Source: Proteobacteria bacterium UBA6921 (GTDB taxonomy: Bacteria; Pseudomonadota; Gammaproteobacteria; SG8-11). Taken from it: a DNA stretch of 42,987 bases. Each line of letters begins with the position of its first letter. Within the stretch, counting starts at the first letter, position 1. The notes under the pieces were generated by a model. The model was given only the letters and a program-made list of their open reading frames with translations. It made no database searches and had not been told where the DNA came from. The stretch spans positions 84,274 through 127,260 of the forward strand of contig DKAR01000011.1 in NCBI GenBank assembly GCA_002450895.1. The letters run 5' to 3'. Positions 8,381-17,700 of the stretch are shown here, one piece after another. The translations under genes and the position numbers were made by a program.

Positions 8381-8416
8381 CCCTTGCGTCCGAATGCCAT
8401 TGTTCGGACGCAAGGG
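8381..8416 (+). other. Perfect 14-base-pair hairpin without a T tract
   Basis: The inverted repeat at 8381-8394 and 8403-8416 (CCCTTGCGTCCGAA and its complement) has an eight-base loop. It lies 10 bases after the symporter stop and 47 bases before the next gene. No T run follows, so it is more likely an mRNA-stabilising or attenuating hairpin inside the operon than a full terminator. Confidence 0.75.
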
Positions 8417-8463
8417 GAATCCCTGATGCCGGTGACCCATGCGACCATGTACAGTCGTATGCG

Positions 8464-10332
8464 ATGACGATTGAACTGCAGGACATCCGCGATTTTCTGG
8501 CGGCCCATCGGCCGTTCGACCAGCTTCCGCCGCACGTACTGGACGGACTTCCGCGTCAGCTCGAAGCGCGCTATGTGCGGCGCGATACCGTCATTCTGCA
8601 ACCCGGAGATACAAACTCCGCGCTCTACATACTTCGTAGCGGTGCAGTCGCCGTACGCGACGAACGGGGCGACTTGCTGCAGCAACTCGGCGAAGGCGAC
8701 TGCTTTGGCGCACGTTCCCTGCTGCGCGGTGGCGACGTGGTCGACAAGACATCAGCCATCGAAGATTCATTGCTGTATCAGCTGCCCGCCGACGCGTTCC
8801 ACATGTTGCGCTCGGAGCATCGACAATTCGCCTACTACTTCGAACCCATGGGTGGACCGCGCTTACGCGAAGCCATGCAACTGCGTGGTGGAATGTCCAA
8901 CAGTGATACCGGCGTCATCACTCCCCCGGTTCGCATATTGATGCGGTCCGATCCGGTGTCGCTTCCGTCATCGGGCAGCATTGCGGACGCCGCACGTATG
9001 ATGACGGATTCGGGTATTTCTTCCGTGCTTGTTATTGACGATGGCGTGCTGAGGGGAATCGTCACGGACCGGGATATTCGCAGCCGGTGTGTTGCTGCCG
9101 GAATTTCGCGTGAACGTCCGGTTCAGGAAATCATGACGCGCGATCCCCACACCATCGACCGCAACAGTCTGGGACTGGACGCGATGGTGACGATGCTTCA
9201 CCACAATATTCGCCACCTGCCGGTGGTCGACGGCAGGCGAGTCGTAGGTGTTCTGACGGCAACGGATATGAATCAGCGTCAATCGGCATCACCGGTTTAC
9301 CTGGTGGGGAACATAGGAAAGCAGAACAGCGCCGAAGCGCTGGCCGCCATCGCACGCCGCCTGGAACAGGTGCTGCTGGCACTCGTCGACGCAGACGCAA
9401 CGGCGCAAAGCATCGGGCGCATCATTTCTGCCATCGGCGACGCGATTACACGTCGGTTGCTACAGCTGGCTGAGGAAAAATTTGGTGCTCCACCCGTTCC
9501 GTATGTCTGGTTCACCGCGGGATCGCTGGCACGGGCAGAGCAGACGGCGCTTTCAGATCAGGACAACGGCGTCATTCTGTCCGACGCTTTTGTTGCGGAT
9601 CAGCACGGAGAATACTTTGAGCGGCTGAGCCATTGGGTTTGCGACGGGTTAAATGCGTGTGGCTACATGTATTGTCCCGGCGGCGTCATGGCGTCGAATC
9701 AAAAGTGGCGCCAGCCGCTGCGTGTCTGGAAAGAGTATTTTTCGCGGTGGATCGACACGCCCGAACCAAAGGCGCTGATGCACGCCAGCATATTTTTTGA
9801 TTTGCGCGCCATCTATGGTGAAGCGCAACTGCTGCGTGAATTGCAGCAGGACACGCTACCGCGGACCCAGAACAATGCAATCTTTCTCGCCTATATGGCG
9901 GCGAACGCCCTGCAATATCGCCCGCCTCTGGGATTCTTCCGGCACTTTGTTCTCGTCCATGACAAGCAGCATGACCGGACTCTCGATTTGAAGAAGAACG
10001 GAATCATTCCCATCGTCGATCTCGCACGAGTATACGCATTGGCGGGTGGTGTGCATGGTGTAAATACAGTTGACCGCCTGGAACGTTCTGCGGCCGCGAG
10101 CTCATTAAGCAAAGACGGTGCGACAGACTTGCTCGATGCTCTTGAATTCATCGGAATGGTTCGGTTGCGTCACCAGGCGGATCGGATACGCCGGCAGCAA
10201 ACGCCGGACAACTTTGTTTCGCCAACCGAAATTTCACGCTTTGACCGGGATCATCTGAAGGACGCCTTTGTAATCGTGCAGACCATGCAGGAGGCGCTGG
10301 ACCAGCGTTATCAGGCGACGCGGTTCCTGTGA
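8464..10332 (+). CDS. cNMP-binding / CBS-pair / DUF294 nucleotidyltransferase-like regulator
   Basis: This is a 622-residue soluble protein with four parts. Residues 15-128 form a cyclic-nucleotide-binding-like domain. Residues 155-275 form a CBS pair, which usually binds adenine nucleotides. Residues 300-420 form a DUF294 nucleotidyltransferase-like domain with GSLARAEQ and SDQDN at 353-368, matching the GS...D.D pattern of GlnD-type enzymes. The rest is a helical DUF294 C-terminal domain. This architecture is known beside sodium/solute symporters and is thought to couple nucleotide levels to carrier activity, but its substrate is unproven. The metal-binding SDxD looks intact, so catalysis is plausible. 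The ATG at 8464 overlaps no neighbour, and the exonuclease gene starts four bases after the stop, which indicates translational coupling. Confidence 0.88.
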   Translation: MTIELQDIRDFLAAHRPFDQLPPHVLDGLPRQLEARYVRRDTVILQPGDTNSALYILRSGAVAVRDERGDLLQQLGEGDCFGARSLLRGGDVVDKTSAIEDSLLYQLPADAFHMLRSEHRQFAYYFEPMGGPRLREAMQLRGGMSNSDTGVITPPVRILMRSDPVSLPSSGSIADAARMMTDSGISSVLVIDDGVLRGIVTDRDIRSRCVAAGISRERPVQEIMTRDPHTIDRNSLGLDAMVTMLHHNIRHLPVVDGRRVVGVLTATDMNQRQSASPVYLVGNIGKQNSAEALAAIARRLEQVLLALVDADATAQSIGRIISAIGDAITRRLLQLAEEKFGAPPVPYVWFTAGSLARAEQTALSDQDNGVILSDAFVADQHGEYFERLSHWVCDGLNACGYMYCPGGVMASNQKWRQPLRVWKEYFSRWIDTPEPKALMHASIFFDLRAIYGEAQLLRELQQDTLPRTQNNAIFLAYMAANALQYRPPLGFFRHFVLVHDKQHDRTLDLKKNGIIPIVDLARVYALAGGVHGVNTVDRLERSAAASSLSKDGATDLLDALEFIGMVRLRHQADRIRRQQTPDNFVSPTEISRFDRDHLKDAFVIVQTMQEALDQRYQATRFL

Positions 10333-10336
10333 ATCG

Positions 10337-11023
10337 ATGATTCTCGACTGGATACTGAATCTGGACCAACGCCGGCGGCGACTATTGCGAAATGCGCCCC
10401 CTGGCCCGGTGGCGGATTACCTCAGCGTCCCGTTTCCGGATCGGAATCGGTACTGTGACGAGACGGAATTTCTCGCGCTGGATCTTGAAACCACCGGGTT
10501 GGAATTTGCCCGCGACGAGATACTCAGTGTTGGTTTTGTGCCGGTGCGTGCGCTGCGGCTGCACTTCGCGGATTCAACCTCGCTGATGATTCGACCCGCA
10601 CGACCCATCCCACCTGACACAGCCGTCGTTCATCAAATTTTCGACGACCAGGCCGCATCAGGAAGCGAATTGCACGAGATCATGCCGTTGGTTCTGCGCG
10701 CGCTCGCGGGAAAAATCATGATCGCCCATCACGCCCCGGTCGAAGCTGGGTTTCTCGCCGCGGCATGTCAGCGACTCTACGGATTCAAGCCCATTTTTCC
10801 CGCCATCGACACGCTTGAGCTCGAAAAACGATCGTTGCGGCGTCGCGAACAGGTGGTGAGGTCCGGGGCACTGCGCCTCGGTGCCTTGCGCGAAAGGTAT
10901 GGATTGCCGCGCCATGGTGCCCATAACGCATTGAATGACGCGATTGCCGTGGCCGAACTCTTCCTGGCTCAGGTGGCTCACCGCAGCGCGAGCGGTCGTT
11001 TGCGCCTTGGCGATGTGTTTTGA
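10337..11023 (+). CDS. DnaQ-like 3'-5' exonuclease domain protein
   Basis: This 228-residue protein has a DEDDh exonuclease fold. Motif I is ALDLETTG with Asp49 and Glu51. Motif II is AHHAPVEAGFL. Motif III is HNALNDA with Asp201, and His196 in RHGAHN is the candidate general base. The usual motif II Asp is replaced by Glu136 (normally HNxxFD), so the metal site is altered but may still work. The first 35 residues are basic and outside the fold. It is the last gene of the symporter operon. Exonucleases of this kind are repeatedly found next to DUF294/symporter genes, but I know of no explanation for the link. It is not the replicative epsilon subunit, because no clamp-binding tail or dnaE-linked context is seen. 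Confidence 0.82.
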   Translation: MILDWILNLDQRRRRLLRNAPPGPVADYLSVPFPDRNRYCDETEFLALDLETTGLEFARDEILSVGFVPVRALRLHFADSTSLMIRPARPIPPDTAVVHQIFDDQAASGSELHEIMPLVLRALAGKIMIAHHAPVEAGFLAAACQRLYGFKPIFPAIDTLELEKRSLRRREQVVRSGALRLGALRERYGLPRHGAHNALNDAIAVAELFLAQVAHRSASGRLRLGDVF

Positions 11024-11026
11024 GAC

Positions 11027-11059
11027 GAAGCCTGACGCAGTGATATCAATGCGGGCTTC
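11027..11059. terminator. Possible bidirectional hairpin between convergent genes
   Basis: GAAGCC (11027-11032) pairs with GGCTTC (11054-11059) and an inner CGCA pairs with TGCG, leaving a three-base bulge and a ten-base loop. It lies between the stops of the exonuclease gene and cti. There is no long T tract on either side, so the terminator call is tentative. Confidence 0.35.
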
Positions 11060-11076
11060 TAAATGCGTGCGCGCAG

Positions 11077-13443
11077 TCAGCGGTTTTCCAGTCGGCTGTA
11101 ATCCAAAAGGCCGGAATCCACCGGCTCATTTTTCGCGTAAGCCTCAAGAACCGCGTCGCTGTTCTCCCAAAATCGCGCGTCCGTGCGGCGGATTCCAAAT
11201 TGGGTAGCCAACGCGGCGTAGCTTTCGTTGCTGTTCAGTGCGGCAACGGCATCAACGAATTGGGCGAGTTGGGCTTGGGTGACGCGAAAAAACGCGTTCG
11301 GATACGCGCCGATGATTCCGCTTGCGACGGTGATCGAATCTTCGTCAGGTGCCCGACGCAGTTCCTCTGCAAAAAGTTGCGCCACATTGAAGTGTGCGCT
11401 GTTGCGAAGAATGGAAAATACCTTGCCGCTGCCGGAATCCTTTTCATTTTCGACGATTGAGAGGATTGATGCTTCAGGCATCTGCGTCGCCGCGCGTCCG
11501 GTCGTTTGCGCCAGACGCAACAATTGGGTTTTCACAGTGCCGGCCGGTTCCATGTCCAGATCATGGGTGTGATCGAGTACCGGATTGAGCCGCTCCATCG
11601 CGTACTGAAACAGCTCCTGCTTGGGGTTTTGGGTTACATAGCGGATCGCGGAGTCAGCATTCAGTCTCGAAAATTCCTTGTTGATGTAGTCGCGCACTTC
11701 ATCGGGGGCCTTGCGATACCAGTAGTCACGTTCTGCAATGCGTACACGTTGCGGAAGCAGGGCGAGAAAGTTGAACTCGCCTTCCATGCGCAGGAAGTCC
11801 ATATAAAGGCGCGTATTGAGTTGGTGTCCCAGGTTGCCGTGCACGTCAAATCCGGCAGTCAGCAGATAATGAATGCGCTCCAGCAGCGAATACGAAATCA
11901 GCAACGCCGTCTTGGGTGGGCCGCCGATAAGCCCTTTGACGACCGTCGCTGAATCAAAGTGCCGGAAGACGGTCAATGCGGCGTTTGAATTTCTGCGTTC
12001 ACCATCCCAGATCAGATCCAGCGTAATCTTGTGTGTCTTGGCAGCCGCGCTCAAAAACTTCACACGCGCCTCCGAGTATTCGCGCTGAAGAATGGAATAC
12101 TTGATCCACGGGGTGAGTGCCAGAGAGGTGCTTCCTTCTTCGGCCGGAAGCCGCAGGTGGCGGCTTTGCTGTGCGAGGAACTCCTCGGTTTCCGCACCGT
12201 GCATCAACTCCGGATTTACAAAAAAGATCCAGAACCGATCGTCGATGGCATTGACCGCCACCGGTCCGTTGCACACGGGCCCCTTGATAAAGCCCATGAT
12301 GTAGAAGTGCGCGTCATCAAGCATGAAGCGGTAGCGGGTAGGCAGGGGAATCGCCTGAAAGACGACAAACGGATTCGATGCAATTTCCGGGTCGTAACCG
12401 GGAACTGTGTCGACTTTGAACGGGGTACTGAAAAACAATTTTTCCCACCGGCGAAGCGTTGCATCGTTCAACGCATAGGGCATGTGCGTTTTGGCGAGAA
12501 CCGTCGTGTGCATCGGCTCCAAACGATAAAAGACGCGATCGATCCCGGGATCATCGTACGGACGTCGCGTGGCAATTTGCTGAACCGGTTGTCCGGGCGC
12601 GGTTCGCGAGCGCACCAGATGGAAGTAACGTTGTGGCGCAACGCCTTCAAAATACAAATCCGCCAGGAAGAGATGCTCGAAGATGTAACGACTGACCAGC
12701 CGGCTTTTGGGATCGCTACCATTGAGAAACTGTTCCCACGACGCGACAAGGTTTGCTTCGGTTTCTGTCAGTGGATCTGGCGAATTGGCCGGTGCGCCTG
12801 CCTCAATCCAGCGACTCAACGTTTCGAATTCGCTATTGCTCATTCCGGGTAAGGCGTAGGGCATGCCGGATTGCGGATACTGAGTTTCGAATCGGGGCAT
12901 TTCCTCGATTGTCGGGCACTGATAATCACCGTCGCGGCCGAACGCAAAGAGCTTGTCTGAGAGCACGGTGCCCGGCGGCAGCGGGTTCGCGCGCTTGAGC
13001 TCCAGCAATCGATGCAGCACGCTGGCTTCACGATTGGCTTCCGCGGTGGGGGTGCGTTCGTTGAAAACCGGGAAAAATCCGCGCGCTCGCCATTCGGGCG
13101 TACTGTGGGCATCGATGAAGAGTCGCGACGGTTCGGACGCGATCAGGCGCGAGGCGTCATAAACCTTGTCTTTATTGGCGCCGCGCGCAAGGCCCTCGTA
13201 GGCGGCGAAATTTGCCTGGCAGGGTGAGTCGTAGCACGCATGGCAAACCACGCAGCGCCGGTCGATGATTGACTTTGCGGCCGGCCAATCGGCGGCCGCC
13301 GCCCGGACCGGCAGCGTCCGGTCCATCTGGCTAGCGTCCTCTTTTCCGAATTTCTCGTCCAACTGGTGCCGAACGACGGTCGCGCAACTGACCAGTCCGG
13401 CAAATACAGCCAGCACCATCCAGCGTGCAGGTTTCACGGTCAT
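11077..13443 (-). CDS. cti: Fatty acid cis/trans isomerase (periplasmic haem c protein)
   Basis: Cti converts cis-unsaturated acyl chains of membrane phospholipids to the trans form, stiffening the membrane quickly under solvent, heat or osmotic stress. This 788-residue protein has the family's N-terminal signal; here the hydrophobic stretch ends in LVSC (Cys20), so it may be a lipoprotein rather than freely periplasmic. The haem c site CVVCH is at 64-68, followed by the family pattern ACYDSPCQ. A GMPYALPGMS segment and the long C-terminal region match known Cti in length and order. The ATG at 13443 has only a weak ribosome site. Cti is usually constitutive and controlled by membrane state. 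It is convergent with the symporter operon and divergent from the DIKPGS gene. Confidence 0.92.
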   Translation of the reverse strand: MTVKPARWMVLAVFAGLVSCATVVRHQLDEKFGKEDASQMDRTLPVRAAAADWPAAKSIIDRRCVVCHACYDSPCQANFAAYEGLARGANKDKVYDASRLIASEPSRLFIDAHSTPEWRARGFFPVFNERTPTAEANREASVLHRLLELKRANPLPPGTVLSDKLFAFGRDGDYQCPTIEEMPRFETQYPQSGMPYALPGMSNSEFETLSRWIEAGAPANSPDPLTETEANLVASWEQFLNGSDPKSRLVSRYIFEHLFLADLYFEGVAPQRYFHLVRSRTAPGQPVQQIATRRPYDDPGIDRVFYRLEPMHTTVLAKTHMPYALNDATLRRWEKLFFSTPFKVDTVPGYDPEIASNPFVVFQAIPLPTRYRFMLDDAHFYIMGFIKGPVCNGPVAVNAIDDRFWIFFVNPELMHGAETEEFLAQQSRHLRLPAEEGSTSLALTPWIKYSILQREYSEARVKFLSAAAKTHKITLDLIWDGERRNSNAALTVFRHFDSATVVKGLIGGPPKTALLISYSLLERIHYLLTAGFDVHGNLGHQLNTRLYMDFLRMEGEFNFLALLPQRVRIAERDYWYRKAPDEVRDYINKEFSRLNADSAIRYVTQNPKQELFQYAMERLNPVLDHTHDLDMEPAGTVKTQLLRLAQTTGRAATQMPEASILSIVENEKDSGSGKVFSILRNSAHFNVAQLFAEELRRAPDEDSITVASGIIGAYPNAFFRVTQAQLAQFVDAVAALNSNESYAALATQFGIRRTDARFWENSDAVLEAYAKNEPVDSGLLDYSRLENR

Positions 13444-13757
13444 CCCGATTCATTTCAGTCGTTGCGGCGGATTCTGACATGAGTCGTACCCTGGCGGCGA
13501 TATGCGCCAGCGAGCCGATCGATTCAAGACCGCGCAGTTGCAGCGGGAAATGGGGGTCGAAAAAATGACAACCGTGTCGCGCAAAAAAATTGCAGGAAGA
13601 ACGTCGCAGTTCGACCGGCAATTTCTTCCAGTGAAATTGCGCGATAGGTCGCATCCCGGACGTGGCATCGTCGTCGTATCAGCGAGTGCAATATCCGGAT
13701 ACTCAATCTCGGATGTTAGGGGTCTGTTACCTTTCCTAACTTATCAGGAGAATGTAT
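13444..13757. promoter_or_regulatory. Divergent intergenic region between cti and the DIKPGS gene
   Basis: There are 314 bases without a supported gene; it should hold both promoters. Just before the plus-strand ribosome site, GTTAGG (13715-13720) is complementary to CCTAAC (13735-13740), with GGT/ACC nested inside, so the leader of the DIKPGS mRNA could fold into a small hairpin. I could not place -35/-10 elements confidently. Confidence 0.4.
13746..13750 (+). promoter_or_regulatory. Ribosome binding site deciding the DIKPGS gene start
   Basis: AGGAG is one base before the ATG at 13752, which is too close, and seven bases before the ATG at 13758. It therefore favours the second ATG. Confidence 0.75.
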
Positions 13758-14657
13758 ATGAGTCGCCCCATGAGTATTGCGTTAATGTTGGCCGGAATTG
13801 TTGGTTCCGGAAGTGTGCTGGCCGCGACACCCGTGGTGGTGAACGAGGTCGAAGTGAATGAACCGATTGCGAGCGCGCAAAAGGTGGAAGCCGATAGTGG
13901 CAATCTGTCGATATCCGCGGTTCTTGGCCATACGACCGGCACAGTCATCAATGATACGGACTACTACACCTTCTTCGGGATGGAAGGGGACGTGGTCACG
14001 GTGGATATCGACGGTGCCATCGGCGGAGCGCGGAGCTTCGATTCGTATATCGCGATCTTTGGCCCGGGTCCGGACTACAAGGTGCTGCGAGCCAATGATG
14101 ATTCGCTGACGATCGATGAAGGGTCGTTGTCGAAATACGACTCGATGATCGAGAACTTCAGCTTGCCTGCCGCCGGGTTCTATACCGTGGGCGTCACATC
14201 GTTCCGCCGCCAGTTCAGGGACGGCGGCGTGCTGACGACCGGCAGCATCGGCAACGGCGATTACAGCCTGGTCATTACAGGCGTGTCACCGCCGGTGCAG
14301 CAAATCAGCATCGACATCAAGCCGGGTAGCGGCGACGTTGCGCCGATTAACCCGAAATCCAAGGGCAAGGTCCCGGTGGCGTTGTTGTCCTCCACCAAGT
14401 TTGATGCACTGAGCGCGGATGTCACGTCGCTGACGTTCGGCGCAACAGGTGATGAAAAGAGCCTGAGCAAGTGCGGTGAGAGCGGCGAAGATGTGAACGG
14501 TGATGGACGCCTGGACCTGGTCTGCCATTTCGAGAATCAGCTGACCGGTTTCGAAAAAGGCGATCTGGAAGGAATCGTTCACGGCCGCACCAAGTGGGGT
14601 TCACGCTTTGAAGGACGCGGATTCCTGAAGGTGCTTGCCGAGAAGCGCGAACGCTAA
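13758..14657 (+). CDS. Secreted pre-peptidase-C-like / DIKPGS-domain protein
   Basis: This 299-residue exported protein has a signal peptide MSRPMSIALMLAGIVGSGSVLA. The first half resembles a bacterial pre-peptidase C-terminal (PPC) beta-sandwich: TDYYTFFGMEGDVVTVDID, then FDSYIAIFGP, a DDS turn, and FYTVGVTSF. The second half starts with SIDIKPGS and matches the short repeat domain found in many secreted Gram-negative proteins. It includes VPVALLSS, a calcium-loop-like DVNGDGRLDLVC, and two cysteines that may pair (SKCGES and LVCHFE). No catalytic domain is present and no PEP-CTERM sorting tail is seen; the protein ends in a basic KREKR-like tail. A binding or structural role outside the cell is likely, but the function is unknown. 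Confidence 0.7.
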   Translation: MSRPMSIALMLAGIVGSGSVLAATPVVVNEVEVNEPIASAQKVEADSGNLSISAVLGHTTGTVINDTDYYTFFGMEGDVVTVDIDGAIGGARSFDSYIAIFGPGPDYKVLRANDDSLTIDEGSLSKYDSMIENFSLPAAGFYTVGVTSFRRQFRDGGVLTTGSIGNGDYSLVITGVSPPVQQISIDIKPGSGDVAPINPKSKGKVPVALLSSTKFDALSADVTSLTFGATGDEKSLSKCGESGEDVNGDGRLDLVCHFENQLTGFEKGDLEGIVHGRTKWGSRFEGRGFLKVLAEKRER

Positions 14658-14679
14658 TCTTAATCAGTACTGCAATGAT

Positions 14680-14714
14680 GCGGCGCGATCCAAAAGATCG
14701 CGCCGCTTTTTTTT
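14680..14714 (+). terminator. Rho-independent terminator after the DIKPGS gene
   Basis: A perfect eleven-base stem GCGGCGCGATC (14680-14690) / GATCGCGCCGC (14696-14706) with a CAAAA loop is followed by eight T. The T tract overlaps the stop codon end of the convergent RND gene. Confidence 0.95.
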
Positions 14715-17700
14715 ATCCGGCGGAACCCTGCGTCGCGGGCGCAGGTGCCGGGGTGGCGCGAACACGCGACAGTCCTTCGACGATCTTTCTGACCCCAACG
14801 TAGAAGACCGGGGTAAGCAACAGCCCGAAGAACGTGACTCCGATCATTCCGGAAAACACCGCAATGCCCATGGCATGGCGCATCTCCGCGCCGGCGCCGG
14901 TCGCCAGCACGAGCGGAACGACACCCATGATGAACGCGATCGAAGTCATCAGGATCGGACGAAGGCGCAATCGACAGGCTTCGAGCACGGCCTGAACGCG
15001 ATCCATGCCTTCTTCTTGTTTGGCTTTCGCAAACTCGACAATCAAAATCGCATTCTTTGATGCCAGCCCGACCAGCACGATCAGGCCAATCTGCGTAAAG
15101 ATGTTGTTGTCGCCGCCCGTGAGCCAGACGCCCGTGATCGCTGAAAGCAGCACGGTAGGTACAATCAAAATCACCGCCACCGGAAGCGACCAGCTTTCGT
15201 ATTGCGCGGCGAGTACCAGAAACACGAACAGCACACACAGCGGAAAAATATACACGGCGGTGTTTCCGGCCAGGATTTTCTGATACGTCAGGTCAGTCCA
15301 CTCGAATTTCATACCCTGTGGCAATTCGCGTTGCAGGATTCCTTCGATCAATGCCTGTGCCTGACCGCTGCTGATCCCCGGCGCAGGTCCGCCGTTGATG
15401 TCCGCCGAAAGATACCCGTTGTAGCGCGGCAGACGATCCGGCCCCGCCGTCTCCACAATGTTGACGAGCGATGACAGCGGTACCATGTCGCCGTCCGCGT
15501 TGCGCGTTTTCAGGCGACCGATATCCGCCGCGTTGAGACGGTAGGGCGCATCCGCCTGTGCCGTGACCGGATACGTTCGCCCAAAGCGGTTGAAGTCATT
15601 CACGTACAGCGAGCCCAGGTAGATCTGCATGGTTTCGTACACGTCGGTCAGCGCGACGCCTTGCTGCTTGGCTTTTTCACGATCGACATCGGCGCGCAAC
15701 TGCGGAACGTTCGCCTGGAATCCGGAAAACACGCCGGCGAGCTGCGGTGTCTGGTACGCCGCCATCATGACCTTATCTTTGGCTTCATTGAGTGCGCGCA
15801 CGCCCAAGTCCGCCCGATCCTCGATCTCGAGTTTGAATCCACCGAGCATTCCGAGTCCCATAACGGGCGGTGGCGGAAACGCCGCCGCAAAGGCTTCCTT
15901 GATGCCGGAAAACTGCTGATTGATCTGTCCGGCGATGGCATACATCGATTGATCAGGCGTTGTGCGCTGCGCATAGGGCTTTAACGTGATGAACACGATT
16001 CCCGCATTCGATGCACTGGCGAAGCCATGAATCGAAAGTCCCGGAAACGCCACGGCACTGTCGACGCCCGGAGTTTTCATGGCAATTTCGGACATGCGCC
16101 GGATGACGGCATCCGTTCGTTCCAGCGTTGCCCCGTCCGGGAGCTGGGCAAAGGACACGAGGAACAGTTTGTCCTGCGTCGGTACGAAGCCTTCCGGTAC
16201 CCGGGTGAATCCGAGATAAGTCAGTCCGATCAATCCGACGTAGAGAACCACTGCAATTGACGGCGCGCGCAGTGTCTTGCGAACGACACCGACGTAACCG
16301 CGGGCGCCCCGGTCGAACATGCGATTGAATGGTCCGAATACGCCGCTCAGAACACGATTGATGATGCGCGTGATGCCATCCTTGGGCGCATCATGAGGGC
16401 GCAGCAGCACCGCCGCGAGCGCCGGGCTCAACGTCAGCGAATTGAATGCGGAGATCACCGTTGAAATCGCGATCGTGATCGCGAACTGTTTGTAGAACTG
16501 GCCCGTCAGCCCGCTGATGAATGCCGTGGGAATAAACACGGCGCACAAAACCAGTGCTGTGGCGATGATCGGTCCGGTGACTTCGGTCATCGCTTTCTTA
16601 GTCGCTTCGCGGGACGAAAGTCCCGCGGCAATATGGCGCTCGACGTTTTCGACCACCACGATCGCGTCATCCACCACGATACCGATCGCCAGCACGAGCC
16701 CGAACAGCGACAGCGCATTGATGGAGTAGCCCAACGCAAGCAGAACCCCGAACGTACCGACGATGGACACGGGCACGGCGACCAGCGGGATGATCGAGGC
16801 GCGCCAGGTTTGCAGGAACAGGATGACGACGAGCACGACCAGCAGGATCGCTTCCAGCAGCGTCGTTACGACGGCGGTAATTGAGTCGCGTACGAACAAC
16901 GTGGGGTCGTAAACGATCTTGTAGTCGACGCCTTCCGGAAAATGCTTCTTCATTTCCTCCATCGCGGCGCGAACGTTGTTGGACAATGCCAGGGCATTCG
17001 AACCGGGCGCCTGGAAGATCGGTATCGCCGCGGCAGGTTTGTTGTCGAGCAAGCTACGTAGCGAATAGCGCGACGCGCCCAGTTCAACGCGTGCAACATC
17101 GCGGAGCAGGGTGGTTTGCCCTTCGGCGCCAGTCTTTAAGACAATCCGCTCGAAGTCTTCTTCTTCGGTGAGACGGCCCTGCGCATTGACCGTCAATTGC
17201 AGCGCGTGCTCGCCGCCGCCCGGTGTCTGGCCTACGGAGCCGGCGGCAACCTGTACGTTTTGTTCACGGATAGCGCGGACGACATCCCCGGCGGTGAGAT
17301 TTCGCGATGCGATCTTTTCCGGATCCAGCCACACACGCATGCTGTATTCGCCGGCGCCAAACACGAGGACCTGTCCCATGCCGGGAATTCGCGCCAGCGT
17401 GTCCTTGATCTGCAACGTTGCGTAGTTGGAAAGATAAATCGGATCGTAGCGGCCGTCGGTCGAAACCAGGTGCACGACCATCGTCAGGTCGGGCGAACTC
17501 TTTTCAGTTGTTACGCCATTGCGGCGAACATCATCCGGGAGTTTGGGCAATGCCTGTGACACGCGGTTCTGGACCTGGACCTGCGCGTTGTCGAGATCCG
17601 TGCCCAGTTTGAACGTTACCGTCAACATCATCGTGCCGTCCGCGCTGGACTGCGACGACATGTAAAGCATGTTTTCCACGCCATTGATGGACTGTTCCAG

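Noticed and set aside
12031..12852. 273-codon open frame on the plus strand
   Set aside because: Antisense to cti and rich in Arg and Cys; no signal, domain or start site.
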